From an uncultured Prevotellaceae bacterium (GTDB taxonomy: Bacteria; Bacteroidota; Bacteroidia; Bacteroidales; Bacteroidaceae), in the NCBI GenBank assembly GCA_902775475.1, contig CACYME010000007.1, positions 13,373 through 77,372 on the forward strand: a stretch of 64,000 nucleotides of DNA, in the 5' to 3' direction. The notes under the pieces are model-generated. The model searched no databases. It saw only the letters and a list, made by a program, of their open reading frames with translations, and had not been told where the DNA came from. Both the position numbers and the translations under genes were made by a program. This document shows, in pieces, positions 7,200 through 15,206 of this stretch (position 1 is the stretch's first letter; the number at the start of each line of letters is the position of its first letter).

Positions 7200-7766
7200 A
7201 TGATTAATTCACAAGACATCAAGAAAGGAACCGCCATCCGCATGGACGGCAGCATTTGGGTTTGCATCGACTTCCAGCATCGCAAGCCGGGTAAGGGCAA
7301 CACCATCATGATCATCAAGCTGAAGAACGTGAGCGACGGCCGCGTGCTGGAGCGCCGCTTCAACATCGGCGAGAAGCTGGAAGACGTCGTCATCGAGCGC
7401 CGTCCCTATCAGTACCTTTACGAGGACCAGTCGGGCCGCATCTTCATGAACCAGGAGACCTTCGAGCAGATTCCCATCGACAACGAGCTCGTCATTGGCC
7501 ATGAGTACATGAAGGAGAGCGACATCGTGGAAGTGGTTTCCGACACCACCGACGGCTCCATCCTCTATGCCGAAATGCCCGCGAAGACCATTCTGCGTGT
7601 CACCCACTCTGAGCCGGGCGTGAAGGGCGACACCGCCACCAACACGCTGAAGCCCGCCACGCTGGAGACCGGCGTCGAGGTTCGCGTTCCCCTGTTCATC
7701 AACGAGGGCGACCTCATCCAGGTTGACACCCGCGACGGTTCCTATCTGGCCCGCGCTAAGGAATAA
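7200..7766 (+). CDS. efp: Elongation factor P
   Basis: EF-P enters the ribosome next to the P-site tRNA and relieves stalling at polyproline runs. It has 188 residues, the usual size, with three beta-barrel domains: an N-terminal KOW-like domain starting MINSQDIKKGTAIRMDGSIW, a middle domain (VLERRFNIGEKLEDV..QYLYEDQSGRIFMNQETFEQ) and a C-terminal OB domain ending DTRDGSYLARAKE. The tip loop that usually carries the modified residue reads RKPGKGNTI, so Lys is the expected modified residue. Two near-identical tandem promoters precede it. Its stop overlaps the start of the next gene by one base (TAATG), so a translationally coupled operon with the GT2 and radC genes is likely. Confidence 0.95.
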   Translation: MINSQDIKKGTAIRMDGSIWVCIDFQHRKPGKGNTIMIIKLKNVSDGRVLERRFNIGEKLEDVVIERRPYQYLYEDQSGRIFMNQETFEQIPIDNELVIGHEYMKESDIVEVVSDTTDGSILYAEMPAKTILRVTHSEPGVKGDTATNTLKPATLETGVEVRVPLFINEGDLIQVDTRDGSYLARAKE

Positions 7767-8845
7767 TGAAATATTCGCTCATCGTACCCGTCTTCAACCG
7801 GCCTGACGAAGTCCACGAGCTGCTGGACAGCCTGACGCAGCAAACGCTGAGGGACTTCGAGGTGATTATTGTGGAAGACGGGTCGGAGAAGACATGCAAG
7901 GATGTCTGCGACCAGTTCGCAGGCATCCTTGAATTGTTTTATTACTACAAGGAGAACAGCGGCCCCGGCCAGAGCCGCAACTACGGAGCCGAACGCGCAC
8001 GAGGGGAATGGCTCATCGTGCTCGACAGCGACGTGGTGCTGCCGAAAGACTACCTGGCCAACGTTGACAAGGAACTCGCGGAGCACACCTGCGATGCATG
8101 GGGAGGCCCAGACACCGCCCATCCCGACTTTACGTCCGTGCAGAAAGCCATCAGCTACAGCATGACGTCGTTTTTCACCACCGGCGGCATCCGAGGCGGC
8201 AAGACAAAGCTCGACAAGTTCTTCCCCCGTTCGTTCAACATGGGCATACGCCGCGAGGTCTACCGCGAGCTGGGTGGCTTTTCAAAGATGCGCTTCGGCG
8301 AAGACATCGACTTCAGCTACCGCATCGTGGAAGCCGGCCACAAGACGCGCCTGCTGCCCACGGCATGGGTGTGGCACAAGCGGCGCACCGACTTCCGTAA
8401 GTTCTTCCGCCAGGTGTTCAACAGCGGCATTGCCCGCATCAACCTCACTAAACGCCACCCCGGCACGCTGAAGCTGGTGCACCTGCTGCCCACGGTCTTC
8501 ACGCTCGGCGTCATCGGGCTGCTGATGCTCTTCGGATTAGGAGCAGCGCTCTACTGCTACGGCGAATGGCTCGACCACTTCGGCCTGCGCCCCACCGACA
8601 ACATGCACCAGGGGGTGGGCTTCGTGTTCTGCGTGCTGGCACTGCTGCCCCTGCTGCTCTATTCGCTCATCATCTTCATCGACAGCAGCCTGAAGAACCG
8701 CAGTCTCTGGGTGGGGCTGCTCAGCATACCCGCCGCCTTCACCCAGCTGATGGGCTATGGCCTGGGCTTCATTAAGGCCTGGTGGAAGCGCTGCGTGCTG
8801 GGGCAGGACGAGTTCACGGCCTTCGAAAAGAACTTCTACAAATGA
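7766..8845 (+). CDS. Family 2 glycosyltransferase with C-terminal membrane segments
   Basis: The protein has 359 residues. The N-terminal GT-A domain (about 1-230) begins MKYSLIVPVFNRPDEVHELL, has the nucleotide-sugar motif VEDGSE, the family stretch GPGQSRNYGAERARGEWLIV and the metal-binding LDSDVVLP. The acceptor-side GGFSKMRFGEDIDFSYRI motif lies near residue 180. The last 130 residues carry about three hydrophobic segments (starting near LLPTVFTLGVIGLL, FVFCVLALLPLLLYSLIIF and GLLSIPAAFTQLMGYGLGF), anchoring it in the inner membrane. It probably adds sugars to a cell-envelope glycan; donor and acceptor cannot be told. It overlaps efp by one base and radC by four (ATGA). Confidence 0.88.
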   Translation: MKYSLIVPVFNRPDEVHELLDSLTQQTLRDFEVIIVEDGSEKTCKDVCDQFAGILELFYYYKENSGPGQSRNYGAERARGEWLIVLDSDVVLPKDYLANVDKELAEHTCDAWGGPDTAHPDFTSVQKAISYSMTSFFTTGGIRGGKTKLDKFFPRSFNMGIRREVYRELGGFSKMRFGEDIDFSYRIVEAGHKTRLLPTAWVWHKRRTDFRKFFRQVFNSGIARINLTKRHPGTLKLVHLLPTVFTLGVIGLLMLFGLGAALYCYGEWLDHFGLRPTDNMHQGVGFVFCVLALLPLLLYSLIIFIDSSLKNRSLWVGLLSIPAAFTQLMGYGLGFIKAWWKRCVLGQDEFTAFEKNFYK

Positions 8846-9531
8846 GCGACAAGCTGACCATCGCCCACTGGGCCGAAGACGACCAGCCCCGCGAGAAGCT
8901 GCGCGACAAGGGGCCGCAGGCACTGAGCAACGCCGAGCTGCTGGCCATACTCATCGGCTCGGGCACACCAGGCGTCAGCGCCGTAGAGCTGATGCAGACA
9001 GTACTCAACGGCTGCAACAACAACCTTAACTCGCTGGGCAAGATGACCATACGCCAGCTGATGGACTACAAAGGCATCGGCGAGGCGAAGGCCATCACCA
9101 TCCTGGCCGCCTGCGAGCTGGGCAAGCGCCGGCAGGCCGTTAGCCCAGAAGAGCGTCCCAGCCTGACAACTGCCACAAAGGTTTACCACTACATGCACCC
9201 GAAGCTGCAAGACCTGGACGTCGAGGAGTTCTGGGTGTTGTTGCTCAATCAGAACTACCGTCTCATCAAGGAAATAAAAATCGCCCACGGGGGCATCTCG
9301 GAGGTGACGGTCGACATTCGCATCATCATGCGCGAAGCAGTGCTGGCCAACGCCACCATATTGGCCGTCTGCCACAACCACCCAAGCGGTAGCATCCAGC
9401 CCAGCAAGCCCGATGACCATCTCACACAGAGCATCAAAAACGCCTGCAACCTGATGCGACTGCATCTGATGGACCACATCATCATCGCTGACGGCCTCTA
9501 TTACTCCTATCACGAACAGGGAAGACTCTAA
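8842..9531 (+). CDS. radC: RadC-family JAB-domain protein
   Basis: I choose the ATG at 8842 (MSDKLTIAHWAEDDQPREKL), which overlaps the previous stop as ATGA. The 229-residue product has an N-terminal helix-hairpin-helix-like part (YKGIGEAKAITILAACELGK) and a C-terminal JAB/MPN metalloprotease-like domain with the metal motif HNHPSGSIQPSKPDD. Chromosomal RadC proteins are widespread. The old DNA-repair role is not well supported and the biochemical function is unclear. It is the third gene of the efp-GT2-radC series. Confidence 0.9.
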   Translation: MSDKLTIAHWAEDDQPREKLRDKGPQALSNAELLAILIGSGTPGVSAVELMQTVLNGCNNNLNSLGKMTIRQLMDYKGIGEAKAITILAACELGKRRQAVSPEERPSLTTATKVYHYMHPKLQDLDVEEFWVLLLNQNYRLIKEIKIAHGGISEVTVDIRIIMREAVLANATILAVCHNHPSGSIQPSKPDDHLTQSIKNACNLMRLHLMDHIIIADGLYYSYHEQGRL

Positions 9532-9585
9532 CCATCGCCGTCCCGGGGCCACTCAACCAAAAAGAACCACATTTTTGCCCATTCG

Positions 9586-9617
9586 TTTGGCTGTTTCAGA
9601 AACTTTGCCTATCTTTG
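9586..9617 (+). promoter_or_regulatory. Promoter of the MIP18-family gene
   Basis: TTTG at 9586-9589, a 20-base spacer and TATCTTTG at 9610-9617 form a textbook Bacteroidota promoter, 23 bases before the start codon. Confidence 0.75.
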
Positions 9618-9639
9618 CCAGAGAAAAGAAAAGAATGTC

Positions 9640-9981
9640 ATGACACAAGAAGAGAAAACTGCCATAGAAGAGCGCATCGTAGACGTGCTGAAAACAGTCT
9701 ACGACCCCGAAATCCCGGTCAACATCTTCGACCTGGGGATGATTTACAAGATTGACGTTAAAGATGACACGACCGACCCTGAAGGCAACGCCATCGTCGA
9801 GCTCGACATGACCTTCACCGCACCGAACTGCCCTGCCGCAGACTTCATCTTAGAAGATGTGCGCACAAAGGTGGAGGGCGTGCAAGGCGTCAAGAGCGCC
9901 AACGTGAACCTGGTCTTCGAGCCTGCCTGGGACCAGTCGATGATGAGCGAGGAGGCTCGCGTGGAACTTGGATTTGACTAA
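9640..9981 (+). CDS. MIP18/DUF59-family Fe-S cluster assembly factor
   Basis: The 113-residue protein opens with ERIVDVLKTVYDPEIPVNIF, the signature DPEIPVNIxDLGxIY of the MIP18 family, and has the conserved cysteine in FTAPNCPAADFILEDV. Such proteins help assemble or deliver iron-sulfur clusters (SufT and PaaD-like members). In Bacteroidota this short form often belongs to the SUF pathway, but no other suf gene is in the window. It has its own promoter, and the LpxH-like gene starts 23 bases after its stop, so the two are probably co-transcribed. Confidence 0.9.
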   Translation: MTQEEKTAIEERIVDVLKTVYDPEIPVNIFDLGMIYKIDVKDDTTDPEGNAIVELDMTFTAPNCPAADFILEDVRTKVEGVQGVKSANVNLVFEPAWDQSMMSEEARVELGFD

Positions 9982-10004
9982 CCCCCTTCACTTTAACGCC
10001 AAAT

Positions 10005-10769
10005 ATGAAGCCGATATACTTTTTGAGCGATGCCCATTTGGGCTCCTGGGCCATCGAGCACCGCCGCATGCAGGAGCGCAGGCTGGTGCGCTTCCTCGAC
10101 TCCATCAAGACAAAGGCCGCTGCTGTCTACCTGCTGGGCGACATGTTCGACTTCTGGTACGAATACAAGTATGTGGTGCCGCGTGGCTTCACGCGATTCC
10201 TGGGGAAGCTCAGCGAACTCACCGATTTGGGCGTCGAAGTACATTATTTCACCGGTAACCACGACATCTGGGCCTACGACTATTTGGAAAAAGAGTGCGG
10301 CGTCATCTTGCACAAACAGCCCATGACCACCGAAATCTACGGAAAGATTTTCTACCTGGCTCATGGCGACGGACTGGGCGACCCCGACAAGAAATTCAAG
10401 TTGATAAGATGGCTTTTCCACAACCGTTTCTGCCAGTGGGCGTTCTCAGCTGTGCACCCCCGCTGGGGCATCTGGTTCGGACAGACGTGGGCGAAGCACT
10501 CGCGGCTGAAGCGCCCCGACGGTGAGGAGCCGGCCTACATGGGCGAAGACCGCGAGCACCTCATCCTCTACACGAAGAAGTACATCCAGTACCACTCCAA
10601 CGTTGACTACTTCATCTACGGTCACCGCCACATCGAAGTAGACCTGCAGCTGACGCGCAAGGCCCGCGTCATCATCCTGGGCGACTGGATCAGCCACTTC
10701 AGCTACGTGGTCTTCGACGGTGAGCACCTGCTCATGTCGCAATATATTGAGGGCGAGAGCCAAGTGTAA
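10005..10769 (+). CDS. lpxH: UDP-2,3-diacylglucosamine diphosphatase, LpxH-like
   Basis: This is a calcineurin-like metallophosphoesterase of 254 residues. The metal-ligand motifs occur in order: SDAHLGS (about 7-13), GDMFDFW (about 45-51), GNHDIW (about 84-89), HGDG (about 123-126) and YGHRHIE (about 205-211). LpxH removes UMP from UDP-2,3-diacylglucosamine in lipid A synthesis at the inner membrane face. Bacteroidota carry a divergent LpxH of this size, which supports the call, although other UDP-sugar pyrophosphatases share the fold. The neighbouring Fe-S gene gives no functional hint. Confidence 0.8.
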   Translation: MKPIYFLSDAHLGSWAIEHRRMQERRLVRFLDSIKTKAAAVYLLGDMFDFWYEYKYVVPRGFTRFLGKLSELTDLGVEVHYFTGNHDIWAYDYLEKECGVILHKQPMTTEIYGKIFYLAHGDGLGDPDKKFKLIRWLFHNRFCQWAFSAVHPRWGIWFGQTWAKHSRLKRPDGEEPAYMGEDREHLILYTKKYIQYHSNVDYFIYGHRHIEVDLQLTRKARVIILGDWISHFSYVVFDGEHLLMSQYIEGESQV

Positions 10770-10771
10770 GA

Positions 10772-10814
10772 AGAAAGTAGCCATGCCTGCAGACAGCAAG
10801 CATGGCTACTTTCT
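10772..10814. terminator. Bidirectional terminator between convergent genes
   Basis: Exact 15-bp arms AGAAAGTAGCCATGC (10772-10786) and GCATGGCTACTTTCT (10800-10814) enclose a 13-base loop just past the lpxH-like stop. The convergent lipoprotein gene ends at 10857. Weak T/A tracts flank both sides. Confidence 0.75.
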
Positions 10815-10856
10815 CTTTGGCGACCGATGCTGGTCACTCCATCAAAGGAGGAGGAA

Positions 10857-11252
10857 TCAGTTAAACAAATCGCCCAACTCTTCCATGTCAAGACCGGCAT
10901 CCTCAGCCTGTTTCTTCAGACGCTCAATTTCCTTGTCGCCTTCCTTCTGAATCTTTTCAATTTTCTCTTCCAGTGGCTTCATGGTCTCTGCCAGCTTCAT
11001 CAGCTCCTCAGGCGACTTGTCCTTGTAGGCAGCCATCAGCTCCTCGGTAATCTTCTCGGCCTCATCCTTAAAACTGGTCAACTTGGTCATCAGCGCCTTG
11101 GCATCGTCGGCCGTCTTGATGTTTGCACCTTTCAGTACACCCACCATATCTTCCATCACTCCGATGAGCTTGTCTTCAGGCGAACTGCTGCAAGAAACAA
11201 AGCCGAGACTCATTACCATTGCTGCGAGCACAGCAAAAATCACTTTCTTCAT
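10857..11252 (-). CDS. Small helical lipoprotein, function unknown
   Basis: The start is taken at 11252 (MKKVIFAVLAAMVMSLGFVS); an ATG six bases earlier is also possible. A lipobox ending FVSC gives a mature lipoprotein of about 110 residues. The rest is charged, Ala/Glu/Lys-rich and almost surely helical, with coiled-coil character (KLAETMKPLEEKIEKIQKEG, then DKEIERLKKQAEDAG). Similar small DUF-type lipoproteins occur in Bacteroidota near housekeeping genes, but I recognise no named family. The periplasmic or outer-membrane location follows from the lipobox. A TATCTTTG promoter element on this strand (11351-11344) lies inside the ackA terminator arm. Confidence 0.75.
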   Translation of the reverse strand: MKKVIFAVLAAMVMSLGFVSCSSSPEDKLIGVMEDMVGVLKGANIKTADDAKALMTKLTSFKDEAEKITEELMAAYKDKSPEELMKLAETMKPLEEKIEKIQKEGDKEIERLKKQAEDAGLDMEELGDLFN

Positions 11253-11316
11253 AATCATAGGTTTTTAATTTGCGCCTACTCTTTACAGGATTTTCGGCTT
11301 TCCTCCTTTCATATAA

Positions 11317-11358
11317 AAATGCTTATCTTTATCAATTCCGCGACAAAGATAAGCATTT
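11317..11358. terminator. Terminator of ackA overlapping the lipoprotein promoter
   Basis: Exact 14-bp arms AAATGCTTATCTTT (11317-11330) and AAAGATAAGCATTT (11345-11358) are followed by T runs in both directions. On the minus strand this ends the pta-ackA transcript. The same arm supplies the -7 element TATCTTTG (11351-11344) for the downstream lipoprotein gene, so terminator and promoter share bases. A second hairpin, ACGGCC/GGCCGT (11367-11386), lies between it and the ackA stop. Confidence 0.7.
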
Positions 11359-11398
11359 TTTTTCAAACGGCCATATTATCGGCCGTCTTTTTTTCTGT

Positions 11399-12589
11399 TT
11401 ACAGCAGATTCATCGTGTCTGTGGCAATCATCAGCTCCTCGTCGGTGGGGATGACCACGACCTTCACGCGTGAGTCATCGGCCGAGATGATGGCCTCCTC
11501 GCCGCGCACGCGGTTCTTCTGCTCGTCGAACTTCACGCCAAGGAACTCCAGGCCTTTGCACACTTCCGAGCGCATGCCAATCTGGTTCTCGCCCACCCCG
11601 GCCGTGAACACGATGACGTCGACGCCACCCATGGCAGCGGCATAGGCACCAATGTACTTCTTGATGCGATAGAAGTACATGTCCTGAGCCAGCTGTGCAC
11701 GCTCGTTGCCCTCCTTGGCAGCGTTCTCCACGTCGCGCATGTCGCTGCTGCCGCCAGTGATGCCGGCCACGCCGCTCTTCTTGTTCAGCAGGTTGCTCAT
11801 GCCATTGGCATCCAGGCCCAGCTTCTTCTCTAAGAAGAGTACGGCACCGCCGTCGATGTCGCCGGCACGGGTGCCCATGACGAGGCCCTCCAGCGGGGTG
11901 AGGCCCATCGACGTGTCGATGCACTTGCCATCGACGACGGCAGCGATAGAGCCACCATTGCCTACATGGCAGGTAATCATCTTCGTGCCCTCAGCGGGAA
12001 TGCCCAGGAACTCGCAGGCACGGGCCGAGACGTAGCGGTGCGATGTTCCGTGGAAGCCGTAGCGGCGAACGCCGTACTTCTCGTAGAGCTCATAGGGGAT
12101 GGCATACATGTAGGCCTTCGGCGGCATGGTCTGGTGGAAGGCGGTGTCGAAGACGCCCACCTGGGGCAGGCCGGGCATCAGCTCCTTCACGGCGTTCACG
12201 CCCTTCAGGTTGGCGGGATTGTGCAGCGGGGCCAGGTCGGAGCACTCCTCGAAAGCCTTCAGCACCTCGTCGGTGAGCACCACGCTCTTGTTGAACTTCT
12301 CGCCGCCGTGCACCATGCGGTGGCCCACGGCATCAATCTCGTCAAGGCTCTTGATGACGCCAATCTCCGGGTCGGTAAGCAGCGAGAAGATGAACTTCAC
12401 GCCCTCGGTATGCTCGGGAATGTCGTGCATAATCTGCTTCTTTTCGCCGTTGGCCAGCTTCACCTTCACGAAGGCACCCTCCAGGCCCACGCGCTCAGCG
12501 CCGCCACTGGTCATCACACTCTTGTCATCCATGTTGTACAGCGCATATTTGATGGACGAACTTCCACAATTTAGAACTAAAATTTTCAT
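11399..12589 (-). CDS. ackA: Acetate kinase
   Basis: The enzyme transfers phosphate from acetyl phosphate to ADP, giving acetate and ATP, the final step of fermentative acetate formation. It has 396 residues, the normal length. Hallmark motifs of the family are present: the N-terminal NCGSSSIKYALYNMD, VGHRMVHGGEKFN, FDTAFHQTMPP, YGFHGTSHRYVSAR and CHVGNGGSIAAVVDGKCIDT followed by SMGLTPLEGLVMGTRAGDID. It lies downstream of pta in the same direction, but a GxxExxY-type gene sits between them. The cytoplasmic location and pathway follow from the family. Confidence 0.97.
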   Translation of the reverse strand: MKILVLNCGSSSIKYALYNMDDKSVMTSGGAERVGLEGAFVKVKLANGEKKQIMHDIPEHTEGVKFIFSLLTDPEIGVIKSLDEIDAVGHRMVHGGEKFNKSVVLTDEVLKAFEECSDLAPLHNPANLKGVNAVKELMPGLPQVGVFDTAFHQTMPPKAYMYAIPYELYEKYGVRRYGFHGTSHRYVSARACEFLGIPAEGTKMITCHVGNGGSIAAVVDGKCIDTSMGLTPLEGLVMGTRAGDIDGGAVLFLEKKLGLDANGMSNLLNKKSGVAGITGGSSDMRDVENAAKEGNERAQLAQDMYFYRIKKYIGAYAAAMGGVDVIVFTAGVGENQIGMRSEVCKGLEFLGVKFDEQKNRVRGEEAIISADDSRVKVVVIPTDEELMIATDTMNLL

Positions 12590-12634
12590 CTGTCTTCTTT
12601 TTTTTGGAAAGAAATAATCGTAATTTACATAATT

Positions 12635-12961
12635 TTATTTGCCGTCAGGAAGAATGTAGCGTTTATAATTGTTCTGAGTTAACAATATGAAGCGTTCCTC
12701 ACTCTTTTCAAAGATATAGCGCTCTGCCCTGAGGCTCTTCTCTCCGAAGTTAAGCAGAACACCTTTTTTCTGTTGGGCAATACGCATATAATTGAACAGT
12801 TGAGCTCTATGTTCTGACAATATTTTATCAACTGCTTTCATTTCCATAGCAAAAGCCTCTTGATATATCGGCTCTGCCATGCCATATCCTAACGTATTGT
12901 AGACTTCCATTGCTACGCCGACAATATCATATATGTCAAGATATTCCTCTCGTGTTATCAT
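12635..12961 (-). CDS. Shortened GxxExxY-family protein between pta and ackA
   Basis: The 108-residue product starts MITREEYLDIYDIVGVAMEV and has the family-type stretch YNTLGYGMAEPIYQEAFAME, in which E and Y sit as in GxxExxY. It then jumps straight to KAVDKILSEHRAQLFNYMRI, which in full-length members lies about 40 residues later. The nuclease-like central part between them appears deleted in frame. A C-terminal tail (EKSEERFILLTQNNYKRYIL) is unusual. The coding DNA is clearly richer in A and T than pta and ackA, which suggests later arrival. These proteins are often near mobile DNA and their role is unknown. It may be non-functional. Confidence 0.7.
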   Translation of the reverse strand: MITREEYLDIYDIVGVAMEVYNTLGYGMAEPIYQEAFAMEMKAVDKILSEHRAQLFNYMRIAQQKKGVLLNFGEKSLRAERYIFEKSEERFILLTQNNYKRYILPDGK

Positions 12962-13008
12962 TAAGAATTACGATAATTACGAAAATTTCTTTCAGTTATT
13001 CTTAGAAT

Positions 13009-14019
13009 TCATTTTTTAGCATCCATGGCCTGGCAGGCGGTGATGGCGACGAGGTAATAGATGTCTTCGACGGAGCAACCACGGCTGAGGTCGTTCACGG
13101 GACGGGCGATGCCTTGCAGGATGGGGCCGATGGCCACGGCGTCACCAAGGCGCTGCACCAGCTTGTAGGCGATGTTGCCCACCTCAAGGCAGGGGAAGAC
13201 TAACACGTTGGCGTTTCCTGCAATCTCCGAGCCGGGTGCCTTTTTCTTGCCCACCGAGGGAACGAGGGCAGCATCGGCCTGCAGCTCGCCGTCAATCTTC
13301 AGCGTGGGGTCGAGCTCCTTGGCCAGGCGCGTTGCCTCCACCACCTTGTCCACCACCTCGTGCGAGGCGCTGCCCTTTGTCGAGAAGCTCAGCATGGCCA
13401 CGCGAGGGTCAGTGAAGCCAGCCACGCTCTTTGCCGTCTGAGCCGTGCAAACGGCAATCTGCGAAAGCTGATTGGCATCGGGCATGGGCGTCACGGCCAC
13501 ATCGCCCACGACGAGCACGCCGTCCTCGCCGTATTCCGGCTTCTTCGTAATCATCAGCATGGCACCGCTGACGCAGGTGATGCCAGGAGCGCACTTGATA
13601 ATCTGCAGGGCAGGGCGCAGCGTCTCACCAGTGGTCGAAAGCGCACCGCTAATCTGGCCGTCAGCGCCCTCGGTCTTGATGATCATACAGCCCAGGTAGA
13701 GCGGGTCTTTCACCAGCTCGCGGGCCTTCTCGATGGTCATGCCCTTCTTCTCGCGCAGCTTCTGCAGCAGCTGGGCCAGCTCCTCGCTCTTCTCGTAGTT
13801 CAGCGGGTCGATGAGCGTAGCCTTGCCGATGTGAGTAAGGCCCTTCTCCTCTGCCAGTTTGTGCACCTTCTCGGGGTTGCCGATAAGAATCAGGTCGGCG
13901 ATGTCGTCGGCCAGCACGCGGTCGGCAGCAGTCAGCGTGCGTTCCTCTTCAGCTTCAGGAAGCACGATGCGCTGCTTGTTGCTTTTGGCACGTGCAATGA
14001 TTTGTTCAATTAATCCCAT
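13009..14019 (-). CDS. pta: Phosphate acetyltransferase
   Basis: The enzyme converts acetyl-CoA and phosphate to acetyl phosphate, the substrate of acetate kinase. It has 336 residues, matching the short catalytic form without the N-terminal regulatory domains of enterobacterial Pta. Family stretches include RIVLPEAEEERTLTAADRVL, GCMIIKTEGADGQISGALST, SFSTKGSASHEVVDKVVEAT, DGELQADAALVPSVG and the C-terminal NVLVFPCLEVGNIAYKLVQR. It is the first gene of the pta-GxxExxY-ackA series. A TAACTTTG -7 element (14075-14068) lies 49 bases upstream of the start. Confidence 0.96.
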   Translation of the reverse strand: MGLIEQIIARAKSNKQRIVLPEAEEERTLTAADRVLADDIADLILIGNPEKVHKLAEEKGLTHIGKATLIDPLNYEKSEELAQLLQKLREKKGMTIEKARELVKDPLYLGCMIIKTEGADGQISGALSTTGETLRPALQIIKCAPGITCVSGAMLMITKKPEYGEDGVLVVGDVAVTPMPDANQLSQIAVCTAQTAKSVAGFTDPRVAMLSFSTKGSASHEVVDKVVEATRLAKELDPTLKIDGELQADAALVPSVGKKKAPGSEIAGNANVLVFPCLEVGNIAYKLVQRLGDAVAIGPILQGIARPVNDLSRGCSVEDIYYLVAITACQAMDAKK

Positions 14020-14134
14020 AGTTTGTTCGTATTACATTAATAAATATAGGTTAAAGATTCATGCTTGCAAAGTTACACATTTTTCTCCACACAACGCCAC
14101 AAAGAGCGAAAAATATTTTCCGCCAGACACAAAA

Positions 14135-14167
14135 AACACCGACAGCCAGCCTCTGGCCATCGGTGTT
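14135..14167. terminator. Bidirectional terminator after rplS
   Basis: AACACCGA (14135-14142) pairs with TCGGTGTT (14160-14167), with an internal GGCC-rich stem. T runs follow on both strands. It ends rplS transcription on the minus strand, just before the pta promoter. Confidence 0.7.
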
Positions 14168-14197
14168 TTTATTTTCTTTTCGAAGGTAATACCGGTT

Positions 14198-14590
14198 TTA
14201 GTCTTCCTTCTTGACAGCGACGCGCTTCTCCTTGATGCGGGCAGCCTTACCCGTGAGCTTGCGCAGGTAGTACAGCTTGGCGCGACGCACCTTACCGTGC
14301 TTGTTTACCTCGATGCTGTCGATGTTGGGCGACTCCAGGGGGAAGATACGCTCCACACCCACGGTACCCGACATTTTGCGAACGGTGAAGCGCTTCTTCT
14401 CTCCGTGACCGCAAATCTTGATGACCACGCCACGATAGAGCTGGATACGCTCCTTTGAACCCTCGATAATTTTGTAACCAACAGTGATGGTGTCGCCGGG
14501 AGCGAACTCCTCGAACTTCTTGCCGGCTTCCTTGGCCTTGGCGCGATTGCTGGTTGCAAATGCTTCCTCAGCAACTTTAATTAAATCCAT
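14198..14590 (-). CDS. rplS: 50S ribosomal protein L19 (bL19)
   Basis: This 130-residue protein of the large subunit sits at the 30S-50S interface. I start it at 14590 ([20 protein letters not shown]); the upstream open frame lacks family similarity and crosses the promoter. Typical bL19 segments are [40 protein letters not shown] and [20 protein letters not shown]. The gene is monocistronic, with a canonical promoter (TACCTTTG 14696-14689, 20-base spacer, TTTG 14720-14717) and a long leader of about 90 bases, which could bind a regulator. Confidence 0.96.
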   Translation of the reverse strand: MDLIKVAEEAFATSNRAKAKEAGKKFEEFAPGDTITVGYKIIEGSKERIQLYRGVVIKICGHGEKKRFTVRKMSGTVGVERIFPLESPNIDSIEVNKHGKVRRAKLYYLRKLTGKAARIKEKRVAVKKED

Positions 14591-14688
14591 TTTTAAGTAC
14601 TTAATAATTAAATTGTTGTATCGTTCCTGCGCAACATAGCGGGCAACTCTCCTATCTTCCCACCATCGGTTACGCCGAAAAGCGGGTG

Positions 14689-14720
14689 CAAAGGTACTAC
14701 TTTTTTTCCATCCCGCCAAA
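14689..14720 (-). promoter_or_regulatory. rplS promoter
   Basis: On the minus strand TTTG (14720-14717), a 20-base spacer and TACCTTTG (14696-14689) form a full promoter about 100 bases before the L19 start. Confidence 0.75.
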
Positions 14721-14769
14721 TTATTTTCCGTCTTTTTCTTTTTCCGTCTCCCTCGTTCGTTCGTTAAAA

Positions 14770-14831
14770 TCAGCTAAAGTCGTATTTTTATCCGCAAAGC
14801 GCGGATTTTTGTCCGCCCACGTCGGATTTTC
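14770..14831 (-). repeat. Dispersed GCGGACAAAAATCCGC-type repeat, intergenic copy
   Basis: On the minus strand this reads ATCCGACGTGGGCGGACAAA, then a second GCGGATAAA unit and an ACTTTAGCTGATTTTAACG tail. The same series of units occurs inside the SusD-like gene at 38329-38406, where it is translated. A diverged relative lies near 26140-26215. The unit consists of short inverted words (GCGGA/TCCGC), so it can form small hairpins. It lies between rplS and the nucleotidase operon. Confidence 0.7.
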
Positions 14832-15008
14832 AAGAAAGAGCAACAGAAATAGCAATGATATAGCGCGTAACCCTGTCCCTTCCAATGTAGGGTTTCCGTT
14901 TTGAACAATCTTGACAAAAAGCCCCCCACGCCACACAGCTTGAGGGATGAGAGGAAAAAGGCGGCGACAAATAGGGACCAGGCCACGCCGGAGCGGGAAA
15001 AAGGCCAC

Positions 15009-15084
15009 GCCTTTTCCGTTGGCAGCGGACGGGGACGATATTGGCAGCGGCCGCTGCCAATAATGGCAGCGGGCGGGAAAAACA
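15009..15084 (+). repeat. 76-bp GC-rich repeat, copy 2
   Basis: This is the reverse complement of 6376-6451 with no difference seen by eye. It lies about 120 bases before the start of the split 5'-nucleotidase operon. Together with the repeat at 14770-14831 it fills most of the 616-base gap between rplS and that operon; no gene is supported in the gap. Confidence 0.85.
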
Positions 15085-15206
15085 ATCTATGTTTTTGCCC
15101 CCAAAACTCCGGTTGCTGCCAAAAATGCTGAAAAAAAACTTTACCTTTTCGTGGGCAGTCTCGCGGAAAATCAGTAACTTTGCAAACGCTAAAACAACAA
15201 AACTAT

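Noticed and set aside
14591..14719. Upstream extension of L19
   Set aside because: It has no similarity to bL19 and crosses the rplS promoter. The family start [11 protein letters not shown] fits the ATG at 14590.
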